Numbered from the stretch's first letter, positions 18,711-27,291 are shown. The stretch: DNA of 64,000 nucleotides from Janthinobacterium sp. LM6 (GCF_002002885.1 NZ_CP019510.1:5580001-5644000); one strand, 5' to 3'. Numbers and translations: made by a program. The notes: generated by a model from the letters alone, not told the origin.

Positions 18711-19984
18711 CACGTATTAATGTACTGCTGGCAGCCTGGCTGATCGCCACCGGCGCCAGTGCCGCGCCCTTGAGCTTTGAAACCTATCTGTCCGCCGTGG
18801 AAAGCCACAGCCTGGAACTGCAGGCGCAGCAGGAAGACATCGTCTCGGCCAAGGCCGGCATCGGCATCGCCGGCCTGCGTCCCGATCCCGAATTCACCCT
18901 GGGCGCCACGCGCGAGACCGTGCGCAGCGTCGAACACCGTCCCATCACGTGGAATCCGGCCATCAGCATGGCCATCGAGACGGGCGGCAAGCGCGCCGCG
19001 CGCTTGAAGGCGGCGCACAGCCATGTCGCGCTGGCCGAGGAAACGGTGGCCGGTTTCAGGAGCGAACTGTATGGCACGGCCGCCGCCGCGTTCACGGAAG
19101 CGTGCCGCACGCGCGAAGTCCTCGCGCGCAAGGAGCAGACCATGGCGGCCCTGTCGAAAGTCGTCGACGCGAATGCCGTGCGGCGCAAGGCGGGCGACGT
19201 GGGCGGCATCGAGCTGCTGCAGTCGCGCGTGGAACGCGACCAGTTCCAGGCCGAGCTGGCGCAGGCGCGCAGCGAGGCGGACAGCGCCATGTTGAATTTG
19301 TCGCCGCCGCTGGGGCGCCAGTTCGACGCACTGTTTCCTGACGCGCAGCTGGGCTGCGACCTCGCCGCGTATGCCGACCAGGATGCCAGCGTGCTGGCGC
19401 CGCAGGCGCTCGAGGCCCGCAGCGATGTGCGCATCGCCCGCGCCACGCTGGACAACCTGCGCGACGGTGCGGCGCTGGTGCGCGCCAACCGCGCCGTCGA
19501 CCCGACCGTAACCGTAGGCCTGGCCGCCACGCGCGGCTACCATGACGGCATCGACGCTGGCGGCAATCCCGTCGATGGCGCGTCCCGTTCCCGCGCGCTG
19601 TCCCTCTCGCTGGCAATCCCAATTCCCCTGTCGCGGCGCGACACGGGCGACGTGGTGCAGGCGGAATCAAGTGTGACGCAGGCGATGCTGGCCCTGCGCC
19701 AGGCGGAACTGACGGCGGAAACGCAGGTGCGCACGGCGCAGCGGCAGCTGCATGCGGCGCAGGACAGACTGGCACGCTACCGCGACGGCGTGCTGGTCGA
19801 TGCGCAAAAGGTGGTCGACGGCATGCGCCTGTCCTACGTCAAAGGCAATGCCTCGCTGCTGGAATGGCTGGCGGCGCAGCGTTCGGCCGATGAGGCGTAT
19901 CAGGGTTATGTGCAGGCGCGCGCCGATGCGGCCATTGCCAGCACGCAGCTGCAACTGGCGCTTGGCCAGCGGCCACGCTTGTAG
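18707..19984 (+). CDS. TolC-family outer-membrane channel, CzcC-like
   Basis: The 425-residue outer-membrane efflux protein starts at ATG 18707, which overlaps the pump stop (ATGA). A signal peptide (LLAAWLIATGASAAP) precedes two OEP repeats rich in long helices, including SLELQAQQEDIVSAKAGIG and the second-half segment LSLSLAIPIPLSRR, which is characteristic of CzcC. It completes the tripartite metal-efflux system. The gene ends 25 bp before a GC-rich hairpin (20009-20033). Confidence 0.88.
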   Translation: MTRINVLLAAWLIATGASAAPLSFETYLSAVESHSLELQAQQEDIVSAKAGIGIAGLRPDPEFTLGATRETVRSVEHRPITWNPAISMAIETGGKRAARLKAAHSHVALAEETVAGFRSELYGTAAAAFTEACRTREVLARKEQTMAALSKVVDANAVRRKAGDVGGIELLQSRVERDQFQAELAQARSEADSAMLNLSPPLGRQFDALFPDAQLGCDLAAYADQDASVLAPQALEARSDVRIARATLDNLRDGAALVRANRAVDPTVTVGLAATRGYHDGIDAGGNPVDGASRSRALSLSLAIPIPLSRRDTGDVVQAESSVTQAMLALRQAELTAETQVRTAQRQLHAAQDRLARYRDGVLVDAQKVVDGMRLSYVKGNASLLEWLAAQRSADEAYQGYVQARADAAIASTQLQLALGQRPRL

Positions 19985-20008
19985 CGGAGGAAGGGAAAAC
20001 GGGGAGAT

Positions 20009-20033
20009 ACCGGCGCGGCGATGCCGCACCGGT
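20009..20033 (+). terminator. Hairpin after the czc operon
   Basis: ACCGG-c-GCGGC-GAT-GCCGC-a-CCGGT forms a 10-bp stem with one mismatch, 25 bp after the channel stop. No T-run follows, so the terminator role is tentative. Confidence 0.4.
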
Positions 20034-20049
20034 CGTCAGGAACGGGGAG

Positions 20050-20256
20050 TTACTGGGGCTGGGCGGGGGCGTCGCCTTCGGCGGCCGGATCTGCGTCGAC
20101 GTCGGCGTCGTCCGCTTCCGGCTCATCGCCTTCGCCGCCGTCGGCCGGCTTCGGATTGTTCTTCGCTTCCAGCTTGCGTCTGGCTTTTTCCTCGGCTTTC
20201 TTCTTCTTTTCCAGCTCTTTTTGCCGTTTTTCGTATTGGAAATTTGTCTTGGCCAT
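20050..20256 (-). CDS. Small charged protein of unknown function
   Basis: The 68-residue product has a strongly basic, coiled-coil-like first half (KRQKELEKKKKAEEKARRK) and a strongly acidic second half rich in Asp, Glu, Ala and Pro. It has no signal peptide or membrane segment. The bipolar charge suggests interaction with nucleic acid or a basic partner, but I recognise no family. An ATG after AGAGGTAGTAA-type sequence on the minus strand supports the start. It lies downstream of xerD in the same direction and converges on the czc operon. Confidence 0.65.
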   Translation of the reverse strand: MAKTNFQYEKRQKELEKKKKAEEKARRKLEAKNNPKPADGGEGDEPEADDADVDADPAAEGDAPAQPQ

Positions 20257-20336
20257 TTACTACCTCTTTAGTTTTTTATTGTTACAGATAAGCACATAGG
20301 GCACATTATGACGCAGTTGGAGCAAATACAAAATTT

Positions 20337-21254
20337 TTAGCCGCGCGGATGATGCTGCGCATGCAGCAGTTTCAGCCGTTCGCGCGCCACATGCGTGTAA
20401 ATCTGCGTGGTGGAAATATCGGAGTGCCCCAGTAACAATTGCACAACACGCAAGTCCGCGCCATGGTTGAGCAAATGCGTGGCAAATGCGTGGCGCAAGG
20501 TATGCGGCGACAGCGGCGCCGTGATGCCCGCGTTCAGCGCGTGTTTCTTGATGATGACCCAGAACATTTGCCGCGTCATGGCGCCGCCGCGCCGCGTGAC
20601 GAACAGCGCGTCGTCCATCTGCCCGTCGAGGATGACGCCGCGCGCTTCCTTCAGGTAACGCTCGACCCACAGCCGCGCCTGCTCTCCGAACGGCACCAGG
20701 CGCGTCTTGCTGCCCTTGCCCGTGATGCGCAGCACGCCATCGTTCAGGCTCAGCTCGACCGATTTCAAGTCCACCAGCTCCGACACGCGCAAGCCGCTCG
20801 CATACATGAGTTCGAGCATCGTGCGTTCGCGCAGGCCCAGCGGCGTGCTCACGTCGGGTGCCGCCAGCAAGGCTTCCACCTGCGCTTCACTCAAGGTGTG
20901 CACGAAGCGCGCCGGCTGCTTGGCCGACACCATCTTCAGGCACGGATCGGCGGCGATATGCTTGTGCCGCAAGGCCAGCTGGTAAAAGCGCTTGAGCACG
21001 GACAAGCGCCGGTTCGACGATGTCGCCTTGCTCTCGTCGTGGCGGGCGGCGAAATACGCCTCGATATCGGCCGTGGACACCTCGTACAGGCCCTCGCGCC
21101 CGGGCCGCGCCACTTCCAGCCAGCGCGAAAACAAGCGCATGTCGCGCCGGTAGGCGTCCAGCGAGTTTTTCGACAAGCCGTCTTCCAGCCACAGGCTGTC
21201 GCAGAATTCATCGATCAGGGTGGCGTTGTCGGGCGCCAGCAGGCTGCTCATCAT
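20337..21254 (-). CDS. xerD: Site-specific tyrosine recombinase XerD
   Basis: XerD with XerC resolves chromosome dimers at dif. The 305-residue protein has an N-terminal SAM-like core-binding domain and a C-terminal catalytic domain. It shows the catalytic Arg in ASGLRVSELV, Lys in GKGSKTRLVPFG, HTLRHAFATHLL, GHSDISTTQIYTHV and the nucleophilic Tyr in the last motif. Length matches XerD (about 300). It overlaps the end of the ogt gene by 4 bp, which suggests cotranscription. Nothing nearby looks like an integron or phage, so this is the housekeeping recombinase. Confidence 0.95.
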   Translation of the reverse strand: MMSSLLAPDNATLIDEFCDSLWLEDGLSKNSLDAYRRDMRLFSRWLEVARPGREGLYEVSTADIEAYFAARHDESKATSSNRRLSVLKRFYQLALRHKHIAADPCLKMVSAKQPARFVHTLSEAQVEALLAAPDVSTPLGLRERTMLELMYASGLRVSELVDLKSVELSLNDGVLRITGKGSKTRLVPFGEQARLWVERYLKEARGVILDGQMDDALFVTRRGGAMTRQMFWVIIKKHALNAGITAPLSPHTLRHAFATHLLNHGADLRVVQLLLGHSDISTTQIYTHVARERLKLLHAQHHPRG

Positions 21255-21778
21255 CGGTACGCTTCCACGCCTTCATGCGCCAGCAGCCAGCGCTTGACGC
21301 CCAGGTGAAAGCCCGTCGCATCGTCGTGGTGGGCGAAGCCGCCCAGGCCGCCAGCGGCCGTCACGCGGTGGCAGGGAATCACCACAGGAAACCAGTTGGC
21401 GCCGCAGGCCTGGCCCACGGCGCGCGGGGCCGAACCGATCAGCCGCGCCACGTCGCCATACGTGCGCACCTGGCCGCGCGGGATGCCGGCGATCGCCGCC
21501 CATACCCGTTGCTGGTAGGCGCTGCCCGCGTCTGCCAGCGGCAGGTCGAAGTCATAATCGGGATCAAGGAAATAGCGCGCCAGTTGCTGGCACGCCCGTT
21601 CGGAGACGGCATCCTGCGGCGCTTTCTCGTCGAAGTGCGGCGGCAAATACACCAGTTCGCGCAACTGGCCATCCTGCGCGCGCACGCCCATGGCGCCGAA
21701 CGGCGCGGCCACGATGGCGCTGAACAGTTCACTGCCCTGTTGTTTTTTCATCTGCTGATCATTATTCAAGTGTGGCAT
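21251..21778 (-). CDS. ogt: Methylated-DNA--[protein]-cysteine S-methyltransferase
   Basis: This enzyme repairs O6-alkylguanine by moving the alkyl group onto its own cysteine. The 175-residue protein has the acceptor motif PVVIPCHRV (Cys136), the Arg-finger/HTH segment GQVRTYGDVARLIG and GVKRWLLAHEG near the end. It has no Ada regulatory domain, so it is the stand-alone Ogt type. An internal ATG at codon 10 is a possible alternative start. It is the first gene of an ogt-xerD unit. Confidence 0.92.
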   Translation of the reverse strand: MPHLNNDQQMKKQQGSELFSAIVAAPFGAMGVRAQDGQLRELVYLPPHFDEKAPQDAVSERACQQLARYFLDPDYDFDLPLADAGSAYQQRVWAAIAGIPRGQVRTYGDVARLIGSAPRAVGQACGANWFPVVIPCHRVTAAGGLGGFAHHDDATGFHLGVKRWLLAHEGVEAYR

Positions 21779-21862
21779 ATATGCAACCTGCCGGCGCCGG
21801 AAACAGCGCCACGGGAATTATGCACCGACTTTGGGCCTGCCGGCGGACGTTTCCCCCGCACG

Positions 21863-21888
21863 AAAAAAAAGCGCACCAGACGGTGCGC
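21863..21888 (-). terminator. Rho-independent terminator, minus strand
   Basis: Read on the minus strand, GCGCACC-GTCT-GGTGCGC is followed by eight T. It lies about 290 nt after the dctM stop codon and before ogt, so it may end the dctPQM transcript or an unannotated small RNA in between. Confidence 0.75.
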
Positions 21889-22079
21889 TTCAAATATTGC
21901 TTCACGTTCCCGGTCGTTTGGGTCCGCCGGTGCCGGCTTGTGGCCGCAGACAGCTATGACTCAACAACTTCTGTGAAACGTGTGTCTCCTCAATATATCC
22001 CCGGTATCAATACCGTTTTTATAGACCACTCCCCCACTAACTTTATTGCCAATTCTGTATTTCAGCCTTGCTACCTGGG

Positions 22080-22095
22080 CGTATATGCATATACG
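22080..22095. promoter_or_regulatory. 16-bp perfect palindrome, possible operator
   Basis: CGTATATGCATATACG is its own reverse complement. It lies about 80 bp from the dctM stop, in the non-coding gap. No promoter is clearly attached to it, and an AT-rich palindrome of this size could be chance. Confidence 0.35.
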
Positions 22096-22176
22096 TGTTT
22101 CCCCTTAAGGCTGCCCATCATAGCGCATTTATTCGGCCGGATCGACTTTTTTTGCACCATGACGGGGACAACTGTT

Positions 22177-23457
22177 TTAGTTGTAAATTAAATTTGGCAG
22201 CCACAGCGAGATTTGTGGTACGTAAGTAATCAAGCCCAGGAAGGCCAGCATCGTCAGCAGCCATGGCATCACGGCCACAGTCAGCTCCGAGATGCCCATC
22301 TTGGTGATGCCGGACGCCACGTACAAGTTCAGTCCCACAGGCGGATGGCACATGCCGACCTCCATATTGACCACGATCAAGATGCCGAAGTGCACTGGGT
22401 CGATGCCCAGCTTCATGGCGACGGGGAACAGGATCGGCGCCATGATCAGCACGATGGACGACGGTTCCATGACGTTACCAGCCAACAGCAGCAGCACGTT
22501 GACCACCAGCAAGAAGCTGATCACGCCCAGGCCCTTGCCCGTAATCCATTCGGCCATCGCCTGCGGGATGTTTTCGCTGGTCATCAGGAACGAGAACAGC
22601 ACGGCATTCGTGATGATGTACAACAGCATCGCCGACATGGCGGCCGAATCGAGCAAGACCTTGCCCACCTGCTTGATCTTCAAGTCCTTGTAGACGAAGA
22701 CGGCGATGATGAAGGCATACACGGCGGCCATGGCGGCCGCTTCCGTCGGCGTGAACGCGCCCGAATAGATACCGCCCATGACGATGACGATCAGGAGCAG
22801 GCCCCAGGCGCTCTTCTTGAACGTGACGAAACGCTCGCCCCAGCTGGCCTTTTTCATGCGTGGATAATTGTGCTTGCGCGCCAAGAACCATGTGGTCAGG
22901 CCCAGCAGCATGGCCAGCATCATGCCGGGAATCACGCCCGCCATGAACAGCTTGCCCACCGAGGTATTCGTGCTGACGGAATACATCACCATCACGATCG
23001 ATGGCGGTATCAAGATGCCCAGCGCGCCCGAGGTGGTGATGACGCCGGCGCCGAAACCGCGCGGATAGCCCTGCTTGACCATGGCCGGCAGGATGATGGA
23101 GCCGATCGCCACCACGGTGGCGGGGCTGGAGCCGGAGACGGCGGCAAACAGCGCGCAGGCCATCACGCCGGCCAGCGCCAGGCCGCCATGCCAGTGGCCG
23201 ACCATGGAGCTGGCGAAGTTGATCATGCGCCGCGCCACCCCGCCATGCGTGAGGAAGTTGCCCGCCAAAATGAAGAACGGGATGGCCATGATCTCGAACT
23301 TCTCGATGCCCGTGAAAATCTTCAGGGCTACCGATTCGATGGGCACGCTGGTCATGGTGAACAGGAACGTCAATACCGTCAGGCCCAGCGAAATGGAAAT
23401 CGGCATGCCGGTCAGCATCAGCGCCAGCAGCAACACAAAAATGATCAGCGCGTTCAT
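22177..23457 (-). CDS. dctM: TRAP transporter large permease DctM
   Basis: The 426-residue membrane protein has about 12 hydrophobic segments and the DctM signatures GMPISISLGLTVLTF near the start, VAIGSIILPAMVKQGYP, and GMCHPPVGLNLYVASGI near the end. It forms the ion-coupled transport channel of a tripartite ATP-independent periplasmic transporter. It overlaps dctQ by 4 bp (ATGA). It is the last gene of dctP-dctQ-dctM. The nearby DctS/DctR-type system points to a C4-dicarboxylate substrate. Confidence 0.93.
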   Translation of the reverse strand: MNALIIFVLLLALMLTGMPISISLGLTVLTFLFTMTSVPIESVALKIFTGIEKFEIMAIPFFILAGNFLTHGGVARRMINFASSMVGHWHGGLALAGVMACALFAAVSGSSPATVVAIGSIILPAMVKQGYPRGFGAGVITTSGALGILIPPSIVMVMYSVSTNTSVGKLFMAGVIPGMMLAMLLGLTTWFLARKHNYPRMKKASWGERFVTFKKSAWGLLLIVIVMGGIYSGAFTPTEAAAMAAVYAFIIAVFVYKDLKIKQVGKVLLDSAAMSAMLLYIITNAVLFSFLMTSENIPQAMAEWITGKGLGVISFLLVVNVLLLLAGNVMEPSSIVLIMAPILFPVAMKLGIDPVHFGILIVVNMEVGMCHPPVGLNLYVASGITKMGISELTVAVMPWLLTMLAFLGLITYVPQISLWLPNLIYN

Positions 23458-24026
23458 GCCTTGGCTCCTTTTTCTTCAGCCGTCAATTCCTCTTCCAGCC
23501 CCTCGACATGCGAGTGGTCGTGTTTTGGCAAGGCGCCCGTCTTGATGAAATGCACCATCACTTGCAGGAAGCGGAAGCACATCAGATAGGAACCGAGCGG
23601 CACGGCCAGGTAAACCAGCCACATCGGCACTTCCATGTCGGCCGAGGTCTGGTCCGTGTGGCCGATCGACCACACGAAGCTGGCGCCCAGGGTCCCCACG
23701 ACACCCGTAAACAGGGCACCGGCGGCCAGGCCAAAGACGATGAATCGGTCGCGCCAGCGCGGGTTCATGCGGTTGATCAAGACGTCGACGCCCACGTGGA
23801 TGCCCGTGCGCACGCCGTACGCGGCGCCGAACTTGGCCATCCAGACGAACATGTAGATGCACAGTTCCTGGGCCCAGCTGGTATTGATTTGAATCAGGAA
23901 GTCTTGCACGACCGGTATCGGCAAGCCTGCCAGGTAGCGGTGCACGACCGCGACGAAGATGATGAAGGTGGCCGCGCCCATCAGGGTCGCGATCAGCCAC
24001 TCTTCCAGGTGATCCAGAAATTTCAT
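23454..24026 (-). CDS. dctQ: TRAP transporter small permease DctQ
   Basis: The 190-residue protein has four hydrophobic helices and typical DctQ segments (FVAVVHRYLAGLPIPVVQDF, WAQELCIYMFVWMAKFGAAYGVRTG). It is the small membrane subunit that partners DctM. A charged C-terminal tail with HDHSHVEG follows the last helix. It starts 118 bp after dctP; the gap contains two strong hairpins, so expression may be stepped down relative to the binding protein. Confidence 0.92.
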   Translation of the reverse strand: MKFLDHLEEWLIATLMGAATFIIFVAVVHRYLAGLPIPVVQDFLIQINTSWAQELCIYMFVWMAKFGAAYGVRTGIHVGVDVLINRMNPRWRDRFIVFGLAAGALFTGVVGTLGASFVWSIGHTDQTSADMEVPMWLVYLAVPLGSYLMCFRFLQVMVHFIKTGALPKHDHSHVEGLEEELTAEEKGAKA

Positions 24027-24094
24027 GGTGGACTTTCAAAGAATGCGGGTACACGGACTCCCGCGCAGGACGCGCAGGAGTCATTCGAGCGAGT

Positions 24095-24133
24095 GGCAGG
24101 GATGCCCTGCCTGGCGCACCAGGCGGTGCGCCA
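24095..24133 (-). promoter_or_regulatory. Two adjacent hairpins between dctP and dctQ
   Basis: GGCAGGG-ATG-CCCTGCC (24095-24111) and TGGCGCACC-AGGC-GGTGCGCCA (24112-24133) are perfect stems of 7 and 9 bp with no gap between them. No T-run follows on the minus strand. They probably protect the 3' end of dctP mRNA or cause partial termination, giving more binding protein than permease. Confidence 0.55.
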
Positions 24134-24144
24134 AAGCCTGCGCC

Positions 24145-25143
24145 TTACTTCGCGCTTTCCTTGTTGATGGCCGAGATCAGGTCCTTGCCGATGCGCGCTT
24201 CCATGGTCTTCTGCACGGGCGCCAGCGCCTTGCGCCACTCGGCCTGTTCCTGCACCGTCAGGGTATAGATCTGCGTCTTGCCCGCTTTCTTGATGGCGTC
24301 GAGAGCCTGGTCGTTGTCGCGCTGGGCGATGGCTTTTTCAAACGTGGTCGCCTCGCGCATGGCTTTTTCCAGCTGGCCGCGGATCTCGGGCGGCAGACCG
24401 TCCCAGAATTTCTTGTTGACGATGACGGCATAGCCCAGGTAGCCGTGGTTCGACACGGTCACGTGCTTTTGCACTTCATGCATCTTTTGCGTGTACATAT
24501 TCGATGGCGGGTTTTCCGTGCCGTCGACCACGCCCGTCTGCAGCGCCTGATACACTTCCGAGAAGGCCAGCACCTGCGGGTTGGCGCCCAGCGCGCGCAT
24601 TTGCGCGTCGAGCACCTTGGACGACTGGATGCGCATTTTCAGGCCCTTGAAGTCGGCCGGCGTGTGCAGCGGCTTGTTGGCCGACATCACCTTGAAGCCA
24701 TTGTCCCAGTAGGCCAGGCCCGTGATACCCTTGGGTTCCAGTTTTTTCAGCAGGCTCTTGCCGATTTCGCCTTCGGTGACGTTGTACAGCGCCGTCTTGG
24801 TGGGGAAAATGTAGGGCAGGTCGAACGCTTCGAATTCCTTCACGCCCAGCGGGCCGAACTTGGCCAGCGACGGCGCCAGCATCTGCACGGCGCCCAGCTG
24901 CAGGGCTTCGAGTTCTTCCTTGTCCTTGTACAGCTGGCTGTTCGGGTACAGTTCGACCTTGACCTTGCCATTCGTGGCTTTTTCGGCCAGTTGCTTGAAG
25001 CGCTCGGCGGCCTGGCCTTTCGGCGTGTCGGTGGCCACGACGTGGCTGAACTTGATGACGATGGGGGCTTGCGCGTAAGCGTGAACGCCGGCGGTGGCGC
25101 CGATGGCCGCGCACAGCGCGACGAACATGGTTTTCATCTGCAT
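24145..25143 (-). CDS. dctP: TRAP transporter substrate-binding protein DctP
   Basis: The 332-residue periplasmic binding protein has a signal peptide (MFVALCAAIGATAGVHAYAQ) and DctP-family blocks: IKFSHVVATDTPKGQAAERF, KMRIQSSKVLDAQMRALGA with the conserved substrate-carboxylate Arg, and VVDGTENPPSNMYTQKMHEV. Length matches the C4-dicarboxylate binding proteins. A promoter (25176-25204) and a perfect palindrome lie in the intergenic region shared with dctS, which is divergent. The ribosome binding site is CAGGAGACAATA. Confidence 0.93.
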   Translation of the reverse strand: MQMKTMFVALCAAIGATAGVHAYAQAPIVIKFSHVVATDTPKGQAAERFKQLAEKATNGKVKVELYPNSQLYKDKEELEALQLGAVQMLAPSLAKFGPLGVKEFEAFDLPYIFPTKTALYNVTEGEIGKSLLKKLEPKGITGLAYWDNGFKVMSANKPLHTPADFKGLKMRIQSSKVLDAQMRALGANPQVLAFSEVYQALQTGVVDGTENPPSNMYTQKMHEVQKHVTVSNHGYLGYAVIVNKKFWDGLPPEIRGQLEKAMREATTFEKAIAQRDNDQALDAIKKAGKTQIYTLTVQEQAEWRKALAPVQKTMEARIGKDLISAINKESAK

Positions 25144-25175
25144 TATTGTCTCCTGAGTGGTTTTTAAAAAACTTT

Positions 25176-25204
25176 ATTATTTGTCTATTTGGATATTGTG
25201 CCAA
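25176..25204 (-). promoter_or_regulatory. Sigma-70-type promoter of dctP
   Basis: Read on the minus strand, TTGGCA (25204-25199), a 17-bp spacer and AATAAT (25181-25176) form a promoter with a start near 25169. The 30-bp palindrome is centred about 60 bp upstream, a position typical for an activator. Confidence 0.55.
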
Positions 25205-25214
25205 AGAAACTGCC

Positions 25215-25244
25215 CCGGCTATTGTGGTTAACCACAATAGCCGG
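25215..25244. promoter_or_regulatory. 30-bp perfect palindrome between dctP and dctS
   Basis: The sequence is its own reverse complement over 30 bp, centred on GTTAAC (core TTGTGGTTAACCACAA). It sits between the divergent dctP and dctS genes, about -60 from the dctP start and 28 bp before the dctS codon. It is the best candidate for the binding site of the DctR-like regulator at 27324. Confidence 0.7.
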
Positions 25245-25272
25245 CTCCCGATAAGCCGCTACCCTGCCAGCC

Positions 25273-27291
25273 ATGCCGACTTCCCCCACCTTTGCGCGCC
25301 GTTTCAAGCTGTCGAGCCCGATGCGCTGGCTGCTGCCCGTCATCCTGCTGCTGCTGTTCCTGTCCATCCTGTTCTGGCTGCCCTGGCAGGCGCGCCAGAT
25401 GGAGAGCAACGAGCGCCAGGAGCAGCTGATCGCCGACACCCTGTGGGTGGAGCAGACCATCCGCTTCCAGCTGGCGCGCAACGAGGAAAGCCTGTTCAAC
25501 CTGGGCGTGGACATTGCCAGCAGCTCCCTGTCGGCGGAAAAAGTGCACGAGCGGCTGCAGCAGATGCTGCGCAATGGCCGCGAACTGCAGCGCGTTCTCT
25601 GGCTCGACACCAGCGGCAAGGTGCTGGCCACTAGCGACAGCAACCTGCCGCACGCCCTGTCGTTTTCGCCCGCCTCGCTGACGGCGGCCGACAATGCGCG
25701 CCGCCTGCACCGGGGCCAATACGCCCAGCCTTCGCAGCAGACGGGCTTTCCCGACGCGCCGCCGGGCGCCATGCTGATGGATTACCACCAGCCCCTGTTC
25801 GATGGCCAGCGCTACGTGGGCAGCCTGGTGGCCACTTACCAGATCAGCAGCCTGCTCGATGAAATGGTGCCGTGGTGGTTCGCGCAGGATAACCAGATTT
25901 CGCTGATCGACCGCGACGACAAGGTGCTGGCGCGGCGCGCCGCAGCCGGTCCCGGCCACGGCGTGTACACGCACAAGCGCGCCCTCGACGTGCCCGGCGC
26001 CAGCATCACCCTGTTTACCGACAGCGTAAAAAGCCAGCCCAAGCTGCTGCCCAATCTGCTGGTCGGCTCCGTCATCGCCCTGTCGCTGGGTTTGCTATGG
26101 AGCTTGCTGGCCCTGTGGCGGCATATTTCGCGCCGCTTGGTGGCCGAAGGCGCGCTGCGCCAGCAGATGCTGTTTCGCACGGCGATGGAAAACTCGCTGG
26201 TGACGGGGATGCGCGCACGCGACCTGGAAGGAAGAGTCACCTACGTGAATCCCGCGTTTTGCCAGATCGTCGGCTATCCGCCCGAGGAAATCCTGGGACG
26301 GCTGCCGCCCATGCCTTACTGGGTGCCGGAGGCGCTGGAGGAATACCAGCAGCGCTTCGTCAAGGCCCTGGCAGGCAATCCCACGCCGCAGTTCGAAACC
26401 TATTTCCAGCGCCCGGACGGCACGCGCGTGCCCGTGCTGATCTTCGAAGCGCCGCTGGTGGACAAGAACGGCCAGCAGACGGGCTGGATGGGCTCCGTGC
26501 TCGACATCTCGGACCGCAAGCGCGTCGAGGAACTCAATCGCCAGCAGCAGGAAAAACTGCAAACGAGTTCGCGCCTGGCCACCATGGGCGAGCTGGCGTC
26601 GATGCTGGCGCATGAATTGAACCAGCCGCTGGCGGCCATTTCCAGCTACACGACAGGGGCCTTGAATTTGATCCGCAGGGCCATCGAGCATGAGGCCCCC
26701 GTCGATCCAGGCACCCTGAAACCGGCGCTGGAGCAGGCCAGCGCGCAGGCGCAGCGGGCCGGCCAAATCATCCGCAGCGTGCACGATTTCGTGCGCAAGA
26801 GCGAGCCGCAGCGCCAGGATATCGCCATCCGCACCCTGATCGACGGCATCCGCGCGCTGATCGACCTGCAGGCGCGCAAATACTATGTCACCATCCAGGA
26901 AGAGCTGCCGCCGGACCTGCCGCTGCTGCGCGCCGATCCCGTGATGATCGAGCAAGTGCTGCTGAACCTGACGCGCAACGCCATCGAGGCGATGCAGGAT
27001 GCGGCGCCGGGACGGCGTATCATGCGCCTGCGGGCCAGCCACGATGCGCAGCAAGGCATGGTGACGGTGGACGTGATCGACCATGGCCACGGCATTGCGC
27101 AAGACGTGGCCGAGCGGCTGTTTTCGCCGTTTTTCTCGACCAAGTCCGAAGGCATGGGCATGGGCCTGAACATCTGCCGCACCGCCATCGAATTTCACGG
27201 CGGCGCGCTGACCTTCGGCGCCAACCCCGCTGGCGGTACGATCTTTACATTCAGCGTGCCGGCCGCGCCGCAAGCGCCGCACTCGCATTAA
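25273..27291 (+). CDS. dctS: Sensor histidine kinase, DctS-like
   Basis: The 672-residue membrane sensor has a first helix at about residues 17-37, a periplasmic sensing domain to about residue 255, a second helix at about 257-277, then a PAS domain (TGMRARDLEGRVTYVNPAFC), a HisKA domain (MLAHELNQPLAAI, His447) and a HATPase domain (NLTRNAIEAMQDA, GMGMGLNICR). The layout equals Rhodobacter DctS, which senses C4-dicarboxylates. The response regulator follows 32 bp downstream and the TRAP operon is divergent, the same arrangement as dctSR/dctPQM. The ligand itself is inferred. Confidence 0.9.
   Translation: MPTSPTFARRFKLSSPMRWLLPVILLLLFLSILFWLPWQARQMESNERQEQLIADTLWVEQTIRFQLARNEESLFNLGVDIASSSLSAEKVHERLQQMLRNGRELQRVLWLDTSGKVLATSDSNLPHALSFSPASLTAADNARRLHRGQYAQPSQQTGFPDAPPGAMLMDYHQPLFDGQRYVGSLVATYQISSLLDEMVPWWFAQDNQISLIDRDDKVLARRAAAGPGHGVYTHKRALDVPGASITLFTDSVKSQPKLLPNLLVGSVIALSLGLLWSLLALWRHISRRLVAEGALRQQMLFRTAMENSLVTGMRARDLEGRVTYVNPAFCQIVGYPPEEILGRLPPMPYWVPEALEEYQQRFVKALAGNPTPQFETYFQRPDGTRVPVLIFEAPLVDKNGQQTGWMGSVLDISDRKRVEELNRQQQEKLQTSSRLATMGELASMLAHELNQPLAAISSYTTGALNLIRRAIEHEAPVDPGTLKPALEQASAQAQRAGQIIRSVHDFVRKSEPQRQDIAIRTLIDGIRALIDLQARKYYVTIQEELPPDLPLLRADPVMIEQVLLNLTRNAIEAMQDAAPGRRIMRLRASHDAQQGMVTVDVIDHGHGIAQDVAERLFSPFFSTKSEGMGMGLNICRTAIEFHGGALTFGANPAGGTIFTFSVPAAPQAPHSH

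Larger units (their letters stand above)
21779..22176. other. Gap between ogt and dctM
   Basis: About 400 bp without a supported gene; short frames here have no family likeness or good ribosome binding site. It contains a strong minus-strand terminator at 21863-21888, a 16-bp palindrome at 22080-22095, and CGGTA-TCAA-TACCG followed by TTTTT on the plus strand (about 22002-22020). The long spacing from the dctM stop to the terminator leaves room for a 3' UTR or a small RNA on the minus strand. Confidence 0.5.

Noticed and set aside
21900..22140. 6S RNA in the gap after dctM
   Set aside because: The long closing stem and central bubble of 6S RNA are not evident; only the terminator is convincing.
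21772..22191. A 139-codon frame in the gap between ogt and dctM
   Set aside because: It has no recognisable family, a poor start region, and crosses a terminator and AT-rich non-coding sequence.
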